Shown: positions 1-11,540 of the stretch, in pieces
Layout: every line of letters starts with the position of its first letter
Position numbering within the stretch: position 1 is the first letter of the stretch
From: Conus ventricosus
Lineage: Eukaryota > Mollusca > Gastropoda > Neogastropoda > Conidae
DNA length: 64,000 bases
Reading direction: 5' to 3'
Assembly (NCBI GenBank): GCA_018398815.1
Contig: CM031595.1
Location: 141,432,594 to 141,496,593, forward strand
Notes under the pieces: model-generated
Database searches by the model: none
Seen by the model: the letters and a program-made list of their open reading frames with translations, nothing else
Told to the model about the DNA's origin: nothing
Translations under genes and position numbers: made by a program

Positions 1-2585
1 AGTCTTTTTCTGAAGCATCTGTGGATTTAGTTCTGAGGGCAGTGTTCTTCATGATGTATGGTTCATGAACTGTCTTGATTTAAAAGCAATTATGCGATGA
101 ACTGCTGTCAACTTCAAAACCATGTCTTAAATAAAATTGTTAGAAGTCTGTAATGACAAACATAATTTTTTTTGCCCCCGAAGATTGGGCACAAGTTTAG
201 GCGGCTCTTTTGGGAAATCCATCTTTAGACTTTCTGCTCCCTAATGGATAGTCATTATGCAGGTCATGGAGTTCATGAGGATATTCTAAATCACTTCTAG
301 AATGAAACCACGCTGTTGATCAGGCGTTAAACTGCCCAACCATTTTAAAACGCCTTTTGAATTTATTCGTACCTGTGTACATCTTGAATTTAACGTAATG
401 GAAGTGATTGCGCCATTGCCCATCCATACAGTTTGTTTGCATCTAAATACATGAGATAGTTAGACCTTTTTTACTCGGATCAAAATGATCCAAGTATTTG
501 TTGTTTGCTTTACAGTAATGATGCGACGCCATACTAATTCCTCCCCGCAATCCTTTTTCAATCATCTGAATCATTGGTAAATCTGACAATAAATCAATCT
601 GAAACTCCAGTAAACTTTAAAAAAGCGTCCCAATCTTTCCCGGGCGCAGAAATGTAATGCGCGGACCCCAGGCTATAATGTTTCAGCAGGTCTTTCTATA
701 ATTTCAAAGACGTCCGCCAACAAACATACATCTGCCATTAAATAGGAATCATGATAGTCTCCCATCGTTTTACACTCTAACTTTTGCCACGCATCTTGAG
801 CATGCTGGTAATCTGAATCGCTGATGTCCTTTCCTCTAAGACTAGAAAAGAACGCGCCTTTAGGAGGAAGTGTATCTTCGTAAAACCCTTTTCCCAACTG
901 TTCATGTATTCATAAGGGTAAACACCCTTTCTAAACAAGAGTTGAGTCAAAATATTTTCCGTAATTGGGCAGGACTTTAGGACATACCCAGGGGACTCTA
1001 AAAACCCCATCATGTGCTGCATAGAGTCGTTGAAAGACATGTTATATTAAAGTGAAACACATGTACTTTTCTGATGACTGTCAATGCTCTACCCTAAGGC
1101 GCTGGTACTGCTTGCAATATAAGATGGGGTCGTAACTCGCAAGTTATGAAAGAAGAGGGGCAGCTTCCATGTCTTTGGTTCAAACTTTAGTTGAAGATTG
1201 CATTTGTTATGCGCCCCTCCTCTGAACTTTCCGCTAATGTGATCATGGTCTCTTACTGTGGGGTTTACACTCTTGGGCGTTAGCTCAAACCGCAAATCCA
1301 AAAATGCGTGGGTGAGTCATTTCTGTTTTTGGGCTTCAGGCGTCATCATGATTTCAGATAAATTCAGATTATTAGAACAAACATTACCACTTGCTGCATG
1401 CGCTGTAAAAAACTCTAGCCGACATTGGGCTCTATTAATTCAGTTCGAATAAACCCACCGACCTACAACAATGAAGCAAAGAACAAATTTATGATTACAA
1501 TAAGACTGTTTTCGAAGTTTTGTGTGCCCGCCCTCATAAGGAACAATGAGGATAAATCTGCTTAATAGTTGGACTTGTTTGCAAGCCGATCCATTCTTAA
1601 AAACTAACTTTAGATCCTGGCGGGGCGTAGTTATTCGTCTTCGTCTACGAACTTTTAATGGTTTATATGTTCAAGCGCGGCTTGAGCGGTTTGGAAATTT
1701 TTGTTAAACCATTTTCTACAGAATTCCTTGTTTATGTTCATGCTTGAAGTAGACCTAATAATCTGCTCATTGTGCGTATCAATGTGTAATGGGGTAGCCC
1801 GCTGGTGAAACATTGGAGTAAGTCCACATGACTTTGGCTGGTTCGCCTTTTTTTTGGAACTGTTCTTGGACACTTTAATTGGCACCAAAATTTGTTTCCC
1901 CCCATCCCATGTGTATACATTAACAGTTATTGGGTTGTTTTGTTCTTCAAACTGATCCCAAATTTTGGGCTACAAATAACAGGAAAGGATATTCCATTGA
2001 AGTTAAGATCTTTGGCGTAAATTTCCGATAGTTAGTCACTCTTTCTGCGTGTTCGCGGACATGTGCAGCCTTGCAAGAACGCACCACATGAAACATTGGG
2101 CGTTGAATTCTTTATGTTTAAAACTGCTCTCTTTAAAACCAACTCTCGAGGTAGCGGAATGTAAGCCTTGCCTCAATCGGTGCATACTTAGCCTGTTTTA
2201 AATCTAATCTCAAAGACTTCGCCCTCTGACCAACCAGAGCCCTCATTTTAGCTTCTTCAGCGGCAGCGTCCAAATGTGTAAGCACTCGTCTGCCCAACCG
2301 GGTGTTAAGTCATTATGAGAAAGAATATTTCTGCTGTTTAGTTGAGCCCCAGACTTCTAGATTTTCTCATTTATTGTTACAGTCGATTAAAACAGCTAAC
2401 ATTACTTTAACTGGCGGGTCTATGTTAGTTTGCCTGGAACTTGAGAAATAGCATGAACAACGCTTCCCTGTACGTTTGTTGGTCAATGACTTCTAAATCA
2501 ATTCATTCAATGCTCTTGAAAAACGCTCTCTCTCGAGCATTCCTTCAAACAATTCGTCTTGTCCTTCATATATCTTAGCCATGCT
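1..2585 (-). pseudogene. Maverick-type protein-primed family B DNA polymerase (PolB), frame-broken, C-terminus off window
   Basis: Replicates the element DNA from a protein primer. Reading the minus strand from about 2,585 downwards, a CxxC-like zinc-knuckle remnant lies near 1,655-1,740. The DHDH..GKFRG..HNKCN motif typical of these polymerases is at 1,190-1,255. The PYEYMNSWEK segment is at about 895-925. An exonuclease III-type segment (YLMADVCLLADVF) is at about 710-750. The polymerase motif A segment (YLDANKLYGWAMAQ) is at about 410-460. The segment that normally precedes motif B (IHRIIAF) is near 80-100. Motifs B and C would lie left of the window. At least six frame changes interrupt it, and no single open frame exceeds about 90 codons. 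The family is well supported; the start near 2,585 is a guess. Functional status cannot be judged until the base calls are verified. Confidence 0.82.
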
Positions 2586-2599
2586 GCCCTTCTTTTTTT

Positions 2600-3390
2600 A
2601 ACCCAAAAATATTTATTTAAATTAAAAAAAAAATACTTAATCAAACCAATATCAGCGGTCTTTTTGCGTTTGGGACTCATAAACTAAGTATAAACGCCCT
2701 TTGGCATTGTTAATGTGAGCTGTTTAGAACAGAGTTTAATGTCTCGTTTACTTTTTTTAAGCATTCCTTTTTTATCTGCCCCGGCGCTGGCTGTTGAGAA
2801 AAAGTTGTCCCCGCCTTTCTTTGAAGATCAAATTTTTTTGTCTTTTGTAGTCATCAAAATGGGCCATGTAAACGATTTAAATTTTCATCCGTGATGTTGA
2901 GTCAACAAGCGCTTTTTATTGTCAGTTTAAACGAACTAATTTTAAAGCCGTTATTAGTTGAACCATAGCGTGTGCTTTGGAGTTTAGTTTTTAATTTTTT
3001 GCCAGCCGCACTTACAGCTAATAAAACACAGGCGAGAGCTAAAAGACAAACCTCCTAGAGGTAAAGCTGCGGGTGCGCCTATGCCGTTGCTAAGAGGCCT
3101 ACACTTGTTCCTGCCGATGCAGCACTAATAGTCAAATGCTCCAGTATTGACATATGTAACAGCATTAAAGGCAGCAGAATACCTTCGTTTGGTTTGCTGT
3201 ATTTTGAAAGGTCCTGCTCTAGTTATTTGTTGCATTTGCGTAATGTTTGTTAATCTGAAGGTTTTTATGTTAGGGGTTTCTATAACAGCAGAATGCCTGC
3301 TATCTCTTCTTTTGGCGGCGCTGTAGGCACATTTGGATAAACTTGAACAGACTTGCTTTTTAAAAAATAAAAATAATTTAGTAATGTATA
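2600..3390. other. Maverick interior, unassigned
   Basis: Between the polymerase and capsid genes. The minus strand has short open stretches, including a small-residue-rich hydrophobic piece at about 3,000-3,110 and a lysine/arginine-rich piece at about 3,200-3,355. These could belong to a minor capsid or membrane protein, but no family could be recognised. A/T homopolymers are frequent. Confidence 0.3.
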
Positions 3391-3399
3391 TCTTTTATC

Positions 3400-4590
3400 T
3401 GTTTTTTTTAAATATTCAGCTGCGCATCATATTTTAAAAACAAATGTACATTAAGCGGTTTATCGGCTTCTTCTTCTTTATCAATTTGAATGTTTATTAC
3501 GTCTCTCACAGTTCTCCCGCTTCCATGTAACTGATTATCCTCCGTTGACCTTAGGTCAATCCAAAACCGTATTTGTTGTTAAATAATCATCAAGTCTTCG
3601 CTGTGGAAGGGTGTAGTCTTTAGCCGCAAGGTCAACTGTTGGATTTCTACACCTCCCACCTCCAAACAGTTTTCTTATTTCATCAAAATGCTGATAAGGT
3701 TTAAGCCGCTAGCATAGATTTGGTTAGGACTGCCCTCAATCGAACATTGTACTTTCGTTATTTTTGGATTAAAAAACTTTTCACTTCCTCTTTTGAATGG
3801 TTCTTCATCTTCACACAGCAATAAAATCCTTTAAGCGATCTTGCTGAGATGCTAAAACTAAAATTCCAGATAGTGTCTGCCCTGCTTCTAGGATATGTTT
3901 TTTGATGAATCACTCTTTCGTAATATATTGTTTAATTTTGGACTGATATTGTTGCTCAATCAGTCTTGCTAAATTAGGGGTGCTAACAACGTCAAACTCT
4001 AACGAGTTGTCAGAAATGCTGTACTTTGCTTCGGTGTCTGATGTTTTGAAAAACCCGTTTGTATTCATTAAAAGTTAGTTCATATGACAATCTGTCTTTT
4101 AATGCTCCTTGAAAGTATGGCGCATGCGCTTTTAAAACTCAAAATCTAAGGGAATGGAAAAGCGATTTCCAAACGCAAAATTTACAGCCACATACTTTTT
4201 GCCGTCTTTAGTATCTGCCCCACCTATTCTTGTTTTAGTGCTTCTTCATTTTCAAATTCCTTGAACGCAAAGTCAGGCCCTTTCAGCCCCGGTTAGCCAT
4301 AGATCAAAATAGGTTAAAATATGTCTGCATTGTGTAAAAGAAAATATTTCTTGCCCCTCAAGTTTTTTTAGAAATTTCTTAACGATTGCCCGTCCCAGAT
4401 TCTGTACAACTGCCCCTGTTTGGGTCTGTTGTTGAAGCGAGCGTATTTTGAAAGTAAGACGCGCAGAGCCGGGCCCACAATCACGTCATTTGCTCCTAGG
4501 TCGGAAAATTTGACAGTAAGAATTTGATCTGCATCAATAGAAAGATGGATTATTTGGAACAGTAATAGTCCGCTTTTTTTCCCCTTCACC
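3400..4590 (-). pseudogene. Maverick hexon-like major capsid protein, frame-broken
   Basis: The minus strand from 4,589 begins a 73-residue open frame containing the segment VKFSDLGANDVIV. This resembles the N-terminal jelly-roll segment of the hexon-like protein found in invertebrate Mavericks. Similarity continues in other frames at about 4,150-4,330, with an acidic FAFKEFENEEAL piece. It then continues at about 3,660-3,800 with FNPKITKVQCSIEGSPNQIY, a characteristic internal segment of the same family. The expected role is the double jelly-roll shell protein of the particle. Length and order fit a protein of roughly 400 residues with several one- or two-base frame breaks. It has the same orientation as the polymerase. 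I am fairly sure of the family and unsure of the ends. Confidence 0.65.
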
Positions 4591-4599
4591 CCAAAAAGG

Positions 4600-5095
4600 G
4601 TTCTTTCAGTCTTCTATGCGGTCAAGAATCGGCCATGTGCTTGTGACATTTTTTTATAAACAAAATAAAAAAATTAATTATTTAAAACCATGGCGGCATT
4701 GAAGATGCAGAAGATAATGATGTTTTTTGATCTTGGACGACATGAAGTTGAAATGATCCCTTTGACACAGCATCGCTCAACGCTCTCAATGCGGCGTGAA
4801 TTAACAGAAGTCGGCCGGAGCATTTTCCCAAAAGTTTAGGCCAAGAACACCCAAATTTTAAATAGACCCAAATGATTTGAATTAGAAGATGGCCATTTGT
4901 TTGAAAAAAAACGACCAAGGACAACTTGTTCGGCTTACAACTAAACCAGACCCATCAAAGTTTTTAGCCAAGGTACAATTATACAAAGACTCAGTGTGAA
5001 GATCAAAATCGCCTTGGTCTTGTTAGACCGAAATTAAGGGCGGGGGCCCAGTTTCAAACTTCAAAACACACTGCGGGAACTCCCAACAGCTAACC
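4600..5095 (-). pseudogene. Unassigned Maverick minus-strand coding remnant
   Basis: An 80-codon open frame at 4,682-4,924 and neighbouring frames up to about 5,090 read as protein-like on the minus strand, for example a CTLAKNFDGSGLVV piece near 4,930-4,970. Its position directly upstream of the capsid gene and its shared strand suggest a structural or accessory gene of the element. I do not recognise the family. Confidence 0.35.
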
Positions 5096-5106
5096 AAATA
5101 AAAAAC

Positions 5107-5880
5107 ATGGAACTTGAAGAATTAAATCAATCGGCGGGTGGAATAATAAATGCAATAGAAGCAGAAAACCAGTTTTTCAGAAAAAAACAGCATTGAAGAC
5201 TATACACGACTCACCGCTACCCATGCGAGAAATAACGGCCCTTGATCAGCTTTAAAAAAACCATTAGAGGCGAATTAACAAACAATTAGCAAAACTAGTG
5301 AACTAGATGAGCATTAAAAAGAGAAAAAGAAAAAACTCGTTGAGGCTGATGACGCCAACTTAGGGCCTGATATTAAAGAAAGAATAACCAAAGACTAAAG
5401 TCTTGAACAAGAAAGATCAGCAAGCTGAAGCGCTAACTACTAACCGAGCCCAAATTACGAATCAAGTGAATGAATAGAGAAACTATCGAAAAAATTTTAT
5501 ATGAAGACACGACGCTAGCAGAACAAATACGAACGCTGTTTAGAGAGCATGGAGTCACATTAGCAAGCGTTATAACTGCCTTAGGATTTGCAATAAGTAC
5601 ATTGGTGTTGGCTATTACAGGCGGCGGTGGTCAAAGTCCAGTTCCCTCCGCCCCCAAACGCCTCCGCCTGATAAATCTGGGTAAAAAAAACGCTTGATCA
5701 TCTTGCTAGTTTATTAAAAAAATTAGCTGGTAAAGCCGTGGACGCTTTACCAGGAATATTGGGGAGTATTGTCGCTGGCTTTTGTCTACTGCAAGAAAAG
5801 TAGTTGGCTTTATGGCCGAGCACTTATGGACATAGTTCTCGTAATATTGGGTTACTATTTAGAAAGATAAGACCAAGTAA
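5107..5880 (+). pseudogene. Maverick-associated membrane protein with Gly-rich hinge
   Basis: The plus strand opens at about 5,107 with a charged, glutamate- and lysine-rich helical part broken by stops. The open frame 5,470-5,697 follows: a short acidic N-terminus, then a hydrophobic segment (VTLASVITALGFAISTLVLA), then GGGG and a Pro-rich linker. After a frame break at about 5,697 come a lysine/alanine helix and a second hydrophobic stretch at about 5,740-5,870. Proteins with this layout recur in invertebrate Mavericks, but I know of no assigned function; a membrane-active capsid component is a guess. Its end converges with a minus-strand gene that starts being readable near 5,890. Confidence 0.5.
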
Positions 5881-5889
5881 TCCAAAGCC

Positions 5890-7080
5890 GTTAATCCAAA
5901 AACCCAAGCGCTGTCTTTTCATATTCATGGTCATCGCGAACAGTTTCCGCAAGTTTTGCTGAGTCTTCAATGACTTTGGGGTTTGGGGACTTCGGGGATT
6001 GGATGACTTAATCTTGGGTGTTCTTTTATTGTTTTTAATATTACGGCTCAGAATTTATGTCGTTTTCCCACCTTCTGTCATTGCCTTGCTATAAGAATTT
6101 CATTATTATAGTTTATTATTGTACCTATTGGAGCCTGAGGTCAGAAGGCAGCAGTATAAACCAGTGCCACAGCAAAGTCTACTTTCGATCTTGCGTTTTG
6201 TAAAACATGTTGGTACCTTTGAATACTATGAAGGTAAATCAACTGTAGAATTAATGGCGTCCTCTAAATTTGCTAAGTATTTTTTTTTGTGCGTCTAAAA
6301 GCCAGTAGAAGGATCAGTTATGCTCGATCTTGCCTGTGCTTGCGAACCTAGCAAACACCAAACGTAAGTGCGAATGAGTCGTTTATTCGTTCTATTCCCG
6401 CCCTGTTAGGCCCTTAGAAGTGTCTAAGATAAATGTTGTCATGCTGTTTTATGCTCTTGCGTAGGGACCCGGGCTCAACAGTTGTGCCAAAAAAGAAAGA
6501 TTTGAAAGGAGGATGCCAGCCCTAGTTATACTTTCTGTGCGTGCCCCGAAAATAAAGGTCGCCTAGGCCATGATTATGATCCAACTTTTGTCTAAAGCCT
6601 GTCTTGATGTTAATATTAAATTTCGTTACAGATCCTTTCAAAAGCCTTCATGTCTATTCTGTTGCTGAGTGGATTAAATGGTTTGTCATTTGGTAATGGT
6701 GCTTGCGTTCAGTCAAAATACGTCTGAAGGTGTAATAGAATGAAATCTGTACACTGACCTCCCCAAAAGGATCATGGTGATTTAAATGATCGCATAGGGA
6801 CACTCACACCCAGTTGATGCGCAAAACACAGCAAATTTTAACTGGTTCTGATAAAACTGATCGGATGACTAAACCGTTTTTCTTGATGTGGTCTTTTTTC
6901 AATAGGGGGTTAAGATAGCCTCAATGGAGTACTCACCTTTTATGAAAGAGGCAGTCGGGGTCACACCCAATGTCAAGGTATCAGTTGCTATATTTTTAAG
7001 ATTGTAGTGCGGCCCAACAGAATATTTTGCGCCAGTATATTTGAATGCACTTTTTTTTAATTTGTTTTAAAAAATGTTTG
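5890..7080 (-). pseudogene. Unassigned Maverick minus-strand gene remnant
   Basis: The minus strand from about 7,050 has a protein-like stretch (YNLKNIATDTLTLGVTPTAS at about 6,960-7,010). Short coherent pieces follow down to a Pro/Lys-rich tail near 5,950-6,000. Frame breaks are frequent. Size and position fit a structural gene of the element, possibly a second capsid component. The assignment is inference only. Confidence 0.35.
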
Positions 7081-7329
7081 TAAAAAATAACAACCCAAGA
7101 CCGCCCTTCGTTTTTAGAACATGTTATTGAAAACAATTGGGGGGCCCCAAAAATGGTCGCGCTCCATAAAATTTCTACAAAGTCGTATGGTTTAATATAA
7201 CTGAATCCAAGAAAAATAATGCAGTTCTAAAATTTAAAATAAAGAAGGGAAGGTATTTAGCGGTTAACCCAAATACCTGAGGGTTATTACGGGTTTTGTT
7301 CGCTAAAAGAAGCAATGAGTAATTTCGAC

Positions 7330-8645
7330 ATTACCCCAAAAACTTAACAATGAAAAATCTAAAAACAATGTTAACATTCAAACCTAAAAGAAGAAGTATC
7401 ACATTACCTTTTTGATGTAAAGCTAGCTAAAATGTTAGGCTTGCAGATGACAATCATAGATTTAGAGTTGTGCCAGACAAAACTACTTATGGGGGAGAAA
7501 ACCCGCTCGATCTTGCATTACATCATTACTCTATGTTCATTTGTGACGAACTAAGCACTGATGAAACTTATATGATGGAAGACCCCAACTGTTTTAAGAG
7601 CTCTTCCGTCAGGGAAAGTGCATATTGCGATAAGAAATTATACAATTCCCTAATTTACAGTTTAAAAGATTAGTTTGTGGGAGGGTGGATCATTTAATAA
7701 AAAAATCAAAGACAAAACGGGGAAAGTTGTAAAATTCGATAACCTCCCACATTGTTTGGAAATAAAATAATGCGTTACTAAAAAAAATGTCGCGTGGGCC
7801 AAAGAACCAGAGTTACATTAGCGCCTGTAAGGTGTAAATTTTAAAGAATTAAAAGACCTTGCAGACGTTGCGGACTTTGAACAGAATGGTGGATAGGCGC
7901 TTTGTATGGTTTTGAGTACACTAAGTGGTGATTATAAACGAAAAGAGGTTGGCGACAACAAAAGTTTTCCTAACTAGAACAACTGCGCAATCTAGAGGCA
8001 AAAATGTGGGCCAGTATGAAATAAAATATTTTCGAAAACCTGACCTCAAATGGCATTAGAACCATATTAGAAGGGGAAATAAAATTTGAATTCAAAAAGC
8101 CCATTTACCAATATTTTAGCCGTCAAAAAAGTTTCAGAAAGCATTCAACTCTGGCCCTTTACATGTAAGTCTTATGCCGGACGACAATAGTCGGAAAAAA
8201 ATTTGAAATAACGCCGTATGGAAAAAGCAGTACATCCTCCACAGAAGAGAAACGGTTTAAAAGATGCTTCTACAAAATTACAGTCATTCCGCAAATGAAA
8301 TTAGGAGAAAACGTTCACAATAATATTTGAAATTTCTGTCCTTAAAAGATAAGGAGAGGGAGGGTTGTGGGCGTTAGTGACGTCCTTTTAAAGGAAATTT
8401 CTAATTAGCTGGCAAAACTTAGACGTTGACAGTCTTAAAGTTACCGTGTCATTCTTCACAATGGCGAGGATTATTAAGGTCATAACAACAAGCAACAAAA
8501 TCAATATTAGTCAAATAGAAACAACTTACAGAACTAAATTTGGATTTCTTACACATTTAGGCCTCGTAGGGTTTTATTATACTGAACAAGTTTTGACAGA
8601 GAGTATAAATAAAAATAATAACTGGATTAGTTTTAAATTCTGCTA
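7330..8645 (+). pseudogene. Unassigned Maverick plus-strand gene remnant
   Basis: Open pieces on the plus strand at 7,470-7,673 (67 codons, containing GGENPLDLALHHYSMFICDE), at about 7,990-8,340 in several frames, and at 8,446-8,646 look like successive parts of one or two proteins broken by frameshifts. It lies immediately upstream of the packaging ATPase on the same strand and so is probably co-expressed with it. No family recognised. Confidence 0.4.
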
Positions 8646-8659
8646 AAAAACAAATGGAG

Positions 8660-9275
8660 CAGTTTTAAACTTTATGACAAAAACTCCTCATTGCTCATTG
8701 ATTTGTGGGCAGACTGGTTGTGGAAAACATATTTTGTCCTAGACCTATTACAAACAGTTTATCGCTATAATTTTAATCTTTATTGTGGTTTCTGTCCAAC
8801 GCTTAAATGGAACAAAGATATCATGATAGAAGGTTTATATGGACAGATGATGACATATATTTAGTTGACCTAGCAATAAACTGATGAGTGTTTAGAACAT
8901 TTTAGACTGTTGAGGGAACGCAGACACTTTTTTATTATAGTGACGCTCAGCAGAAAGAGACATAGTTAAAAAGAGAAACACTTTGTCAAAACTAGCTTTC
9001 AGTGGAAGGCATGCTAGGATAAGTGTGTGGATTATGCCAAATATAACTCGGTTTTAAAAAGCCCTTTAGAGAACAGTTAAAAGACTGTAGTTTATTTCAC
9101 ATGAAAGACAGAGATCATTTGAAGAATGTTTGCGCGAAAATGATGTTATTGAAAATGACCGGGAAAAAACCCTAGGATTAAACAAAAAACTGAAATCTGA
9201 AAAGTTTAGTAAATTAGTATTAAAAACGGATAACCCTGCACAGTATGTTTGTTTTGTAGGGTCGTTATTTTTTGG
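8660..9275 (+). pseudogene. Maverick FtsK/A32-like DNA-packaging ATPase, frame-broken
   Basis: P-loop ATPase expected to drive DNA into the particle. The Walker A segment (ICGQTGCGK) is visible at about 8,700-8,728, followed at once by a frame break in an A-run. The piece RFIWTDDDIYLVD lies at about 8,831-8,870. The Walker B region is near 8,930-8,950, where a frame break falls inside the acidic motif. The C-terminal part is the open frame from 9,130 (LRENDVIEND... to KLVLKTDNPAQYVCF, about 9,265). The order and spacing of these segments match the Maverick packaging ATPase. At least four frame changes are needed to traverse it. The remainder of the open frame to 9,501 does not look like part of the ATPase. 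Confidence 0.78.
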
Positions 9276-9500
9276 TTACTTGTCAGAGAACAGGAATAGG
9301 CGGCTTTTAGGCCACTTTCGCCCAAAAACTCGGTGGAGGAGCAAGTGGCCCAGAGTCGGCCTTTTCCCTGTTCTCTGGGATCGAAAATTACACTCAAGGT
9401 CTGTTTGGAATGCAGATAAACTGTCATTACGTGACGTCCTGCTGGGAGTAGATAATCGATCCTTAAGCAGAGGACCCCTTGAAAATGATAAACAACTTTA

Positions 9501-9661
9501 ATCTTGATCGGTAAAATGAGTGTCAGTATAGCAAAGAAAACAAAATCTCTCTCTCCATATACTTAATATTTGAATGCCAAATGAAATATCGTTCCTCGTG
9601 ATCCCGACAACTTGCCCAAGTACAAACATGTTCTTTGTCTGTCTGTCTGTCTGCTCCTCTC

Positions 9662-9758
<97 letters not shown>

Positions 9759-10965
9759 TCAGTTGCTCAGTCGCAAAACCTTAAGTGCCGATCACAAAGC
9801 GTAGCGCATACACACACACACACATACACAAAACTAATACCATTGGTATGTATTTATTTTTTATGATAGCCATTTATTTTTGTTTTAAAGAATTAATTGT
9901 TACAAAACGACCATAAAACGCAAGTCCCTGTAAACCAAAGCTTTGTATCCCAAATACTAAAACTCATCACAGAAGGGAGGAGAGGGTGTGGGGTGGGGTG
10001 GAGATGTGGCTTGGAGAGGGGAAGACTGGAGATTTGGGGAGGGGAGGGAGGGTGGGATCGACGGTGGGGGAGGGGGGAAGTGAGGGGAAAAAAAAAAAGG
10101 GGGGTGGGGGAGAATTGTCACGCTTCTTGGCTTTCCTCATGCCTTCCTTGGGGACCCTTTCGTTTCGCTACAAGGCTGGCCTATAGGGGACAGCCAACGG
10201 TGGGACGATTTGTAAAAAATTCTACGTAAACTCTTGATGCCGCCTCTGTCTGTCTGTCTGTCCCTCTCTCTCTCTTCTCTCTCTCCCCTCTCTTCTCCCC
10301 TCATCTCTCTCTCTCTCTCTCTCACATTTTTTTTCCTTAGGGGGTGGGGGGGGGGGGGGGGGGGGATCTGAAAGAAAAGAAATTTAATTAAGTATTAAGT
10401 TTTTGTTTCACTTTTGTTGTTCTCTTTGTATATGCAGCACATTTTCAGTTTTGAGAGGTCAGTACACCACACATTAGAACATTAACAAACCCAGACATTT
10501 TGTATCAAACGCCAAAAAAACTAAAAAACGGCAAGACTATGTCCCCTTTATAAGAGATCATACAGATTACGCATGGTATGTAAGGGACCCGGTTGGAGAA
10601 GAAGAAAAAAAAAAAAAGAGAGAAAAAAAAAAAAAAAAAAGGCTAGTACTGGAATTTTTTTTTTTTTTTTTTTTTTTTTAAGATGAAGAGGACAGTTGTG
10701 ACGCACCAAAAAATGAAGAGGTGGATTTCGGCCTTAGGAAAAAAAAAAAAAAAAAAAAAAATCACCGCCTTTGGTGCTCCATTTCCGATAACTGATGCCA
10801 CAAAAAAAAAAAAAAAAAAAAGTTAGCCAGTGAGGTGATTGACACGCACGAAGCAGGGGAGGTAATTCGGATCTTATTACTTACTTATACTTGATACTTG
10901 ATTTTTGCGGTGTAGAAGGCTGGGATGGCCCGTTCACCGTTCGAGGAAAAGAAGTTACTAGATAT
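9501..10965. repeat. Low-complexity and homopolymer region
   Basis: No gene. Contents in order: (CTGT)n passing into (CT)n at 9,636-9,760; (CA)n at 9,812-9,826; G-rich runs at 9,974-10,115; another CT tract at 10,243-10,322; a G-homopolymer at about 10,343-10,366; and A or T homopolymers of roughly 18-25 bases at about 10,604-10,640, 10,656-10,679, 10,740-10,761 and 10,801-10,820. The G-rich parts could form G-quadruplexes. The many long homopolymers make base-calling here unreliable. Confidence 0.7.
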
Positions 10966-10969
10966 GTGT

Positions 10970-11540
10970 GGCATGCGTGGCACGCCTAGTGGTAACACTC
11001 TGGATCATATAGGGACGGGTGCATTCCCCCAGTGCGCATCCAGTCTGCTTTAAACGCCCTGACGGATGGGGCGGTTACGAACGTTGTCCGGAAACTATTC
11101 CAGCGTGGCAACACGCTGGAGAAGTAACCGGCTCGCATATTTAGCCGCAGGCCCATTGGCTAACATAAGACTGTTTCCCCCGCGGGGTCCTTTCCTTGGA
11201 AAGGGGAGCACTTTGGGCGATCTGGTGACGTATTTGTACGACGATCACGTCCCCTCTTGGTACGGCGATGCTCCAAGCTAGGTAGCTTCAGGCTAGCAAG
11301 ACGTTCTGGTAGGGAGATCCTTCAGGGGACCTATCAGGCGGGTTTTCTCTCCTCTGGACATCTTTCCCGGTCTCTGCAAAAGTGTCTTGTGTCTTGGTTG
11401 CCAGACTGAGTGGCCATATTCCAAAGCTGGTCTCACTAGGGACTTGTAGAGTGAAACAAATGTTTTTCCGACGTAAGTGGTCAAAAATTCTCCTTATAAA
11501 CCTAGGGTTCGTTGGCTTCTGCTACGAATAAGCCAAAGTA
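10970..11540 (-). mobile_element. 5'-truncated non-LTR retrotransposon remnant (copy 1)
   Basis: The minus strand carries the C-terminal region of a LINE reverse transcriptase. It shows the conserved pattern YKSLVRPALEYGHSVWQPRH at about 11,395-11,455, then the RLIGPLKDLP segment. The reading frame is broken repeatedly by indels not present in copy 2 at 26,692-27,000. Probably a Jockey-superfamily or RTE-like element. Confidence 0.7.

Larger units (their letters stand above)
1..9500. mobile_element. Maverick/Polinton (adintovirus-like) element, partial
   Basis: Three recognisable modules define the element: protein-primed family B DNA polymerase on the minus strand (left), a hexon-like capsid protein on the minus strand, and an FtsK/A32-type packaging ATPase on the plus strand (right). 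This gene set is characteristic of Mavericks/Polintons and the related adintoviruses, large self-synthesising elements that may also form virions. Nearly every reading frame is interrupted every 50-100 codons. Many breaks sit in homopolymers, so some could be consensus errors rather than decay. No retroviral-type integrase, adenain-type protease or terminal inverted repeat was found. The left part lies outside the window and the right boundary near 9.5 kb is a guess from where coding similarity ends. Confidence 0.8.
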
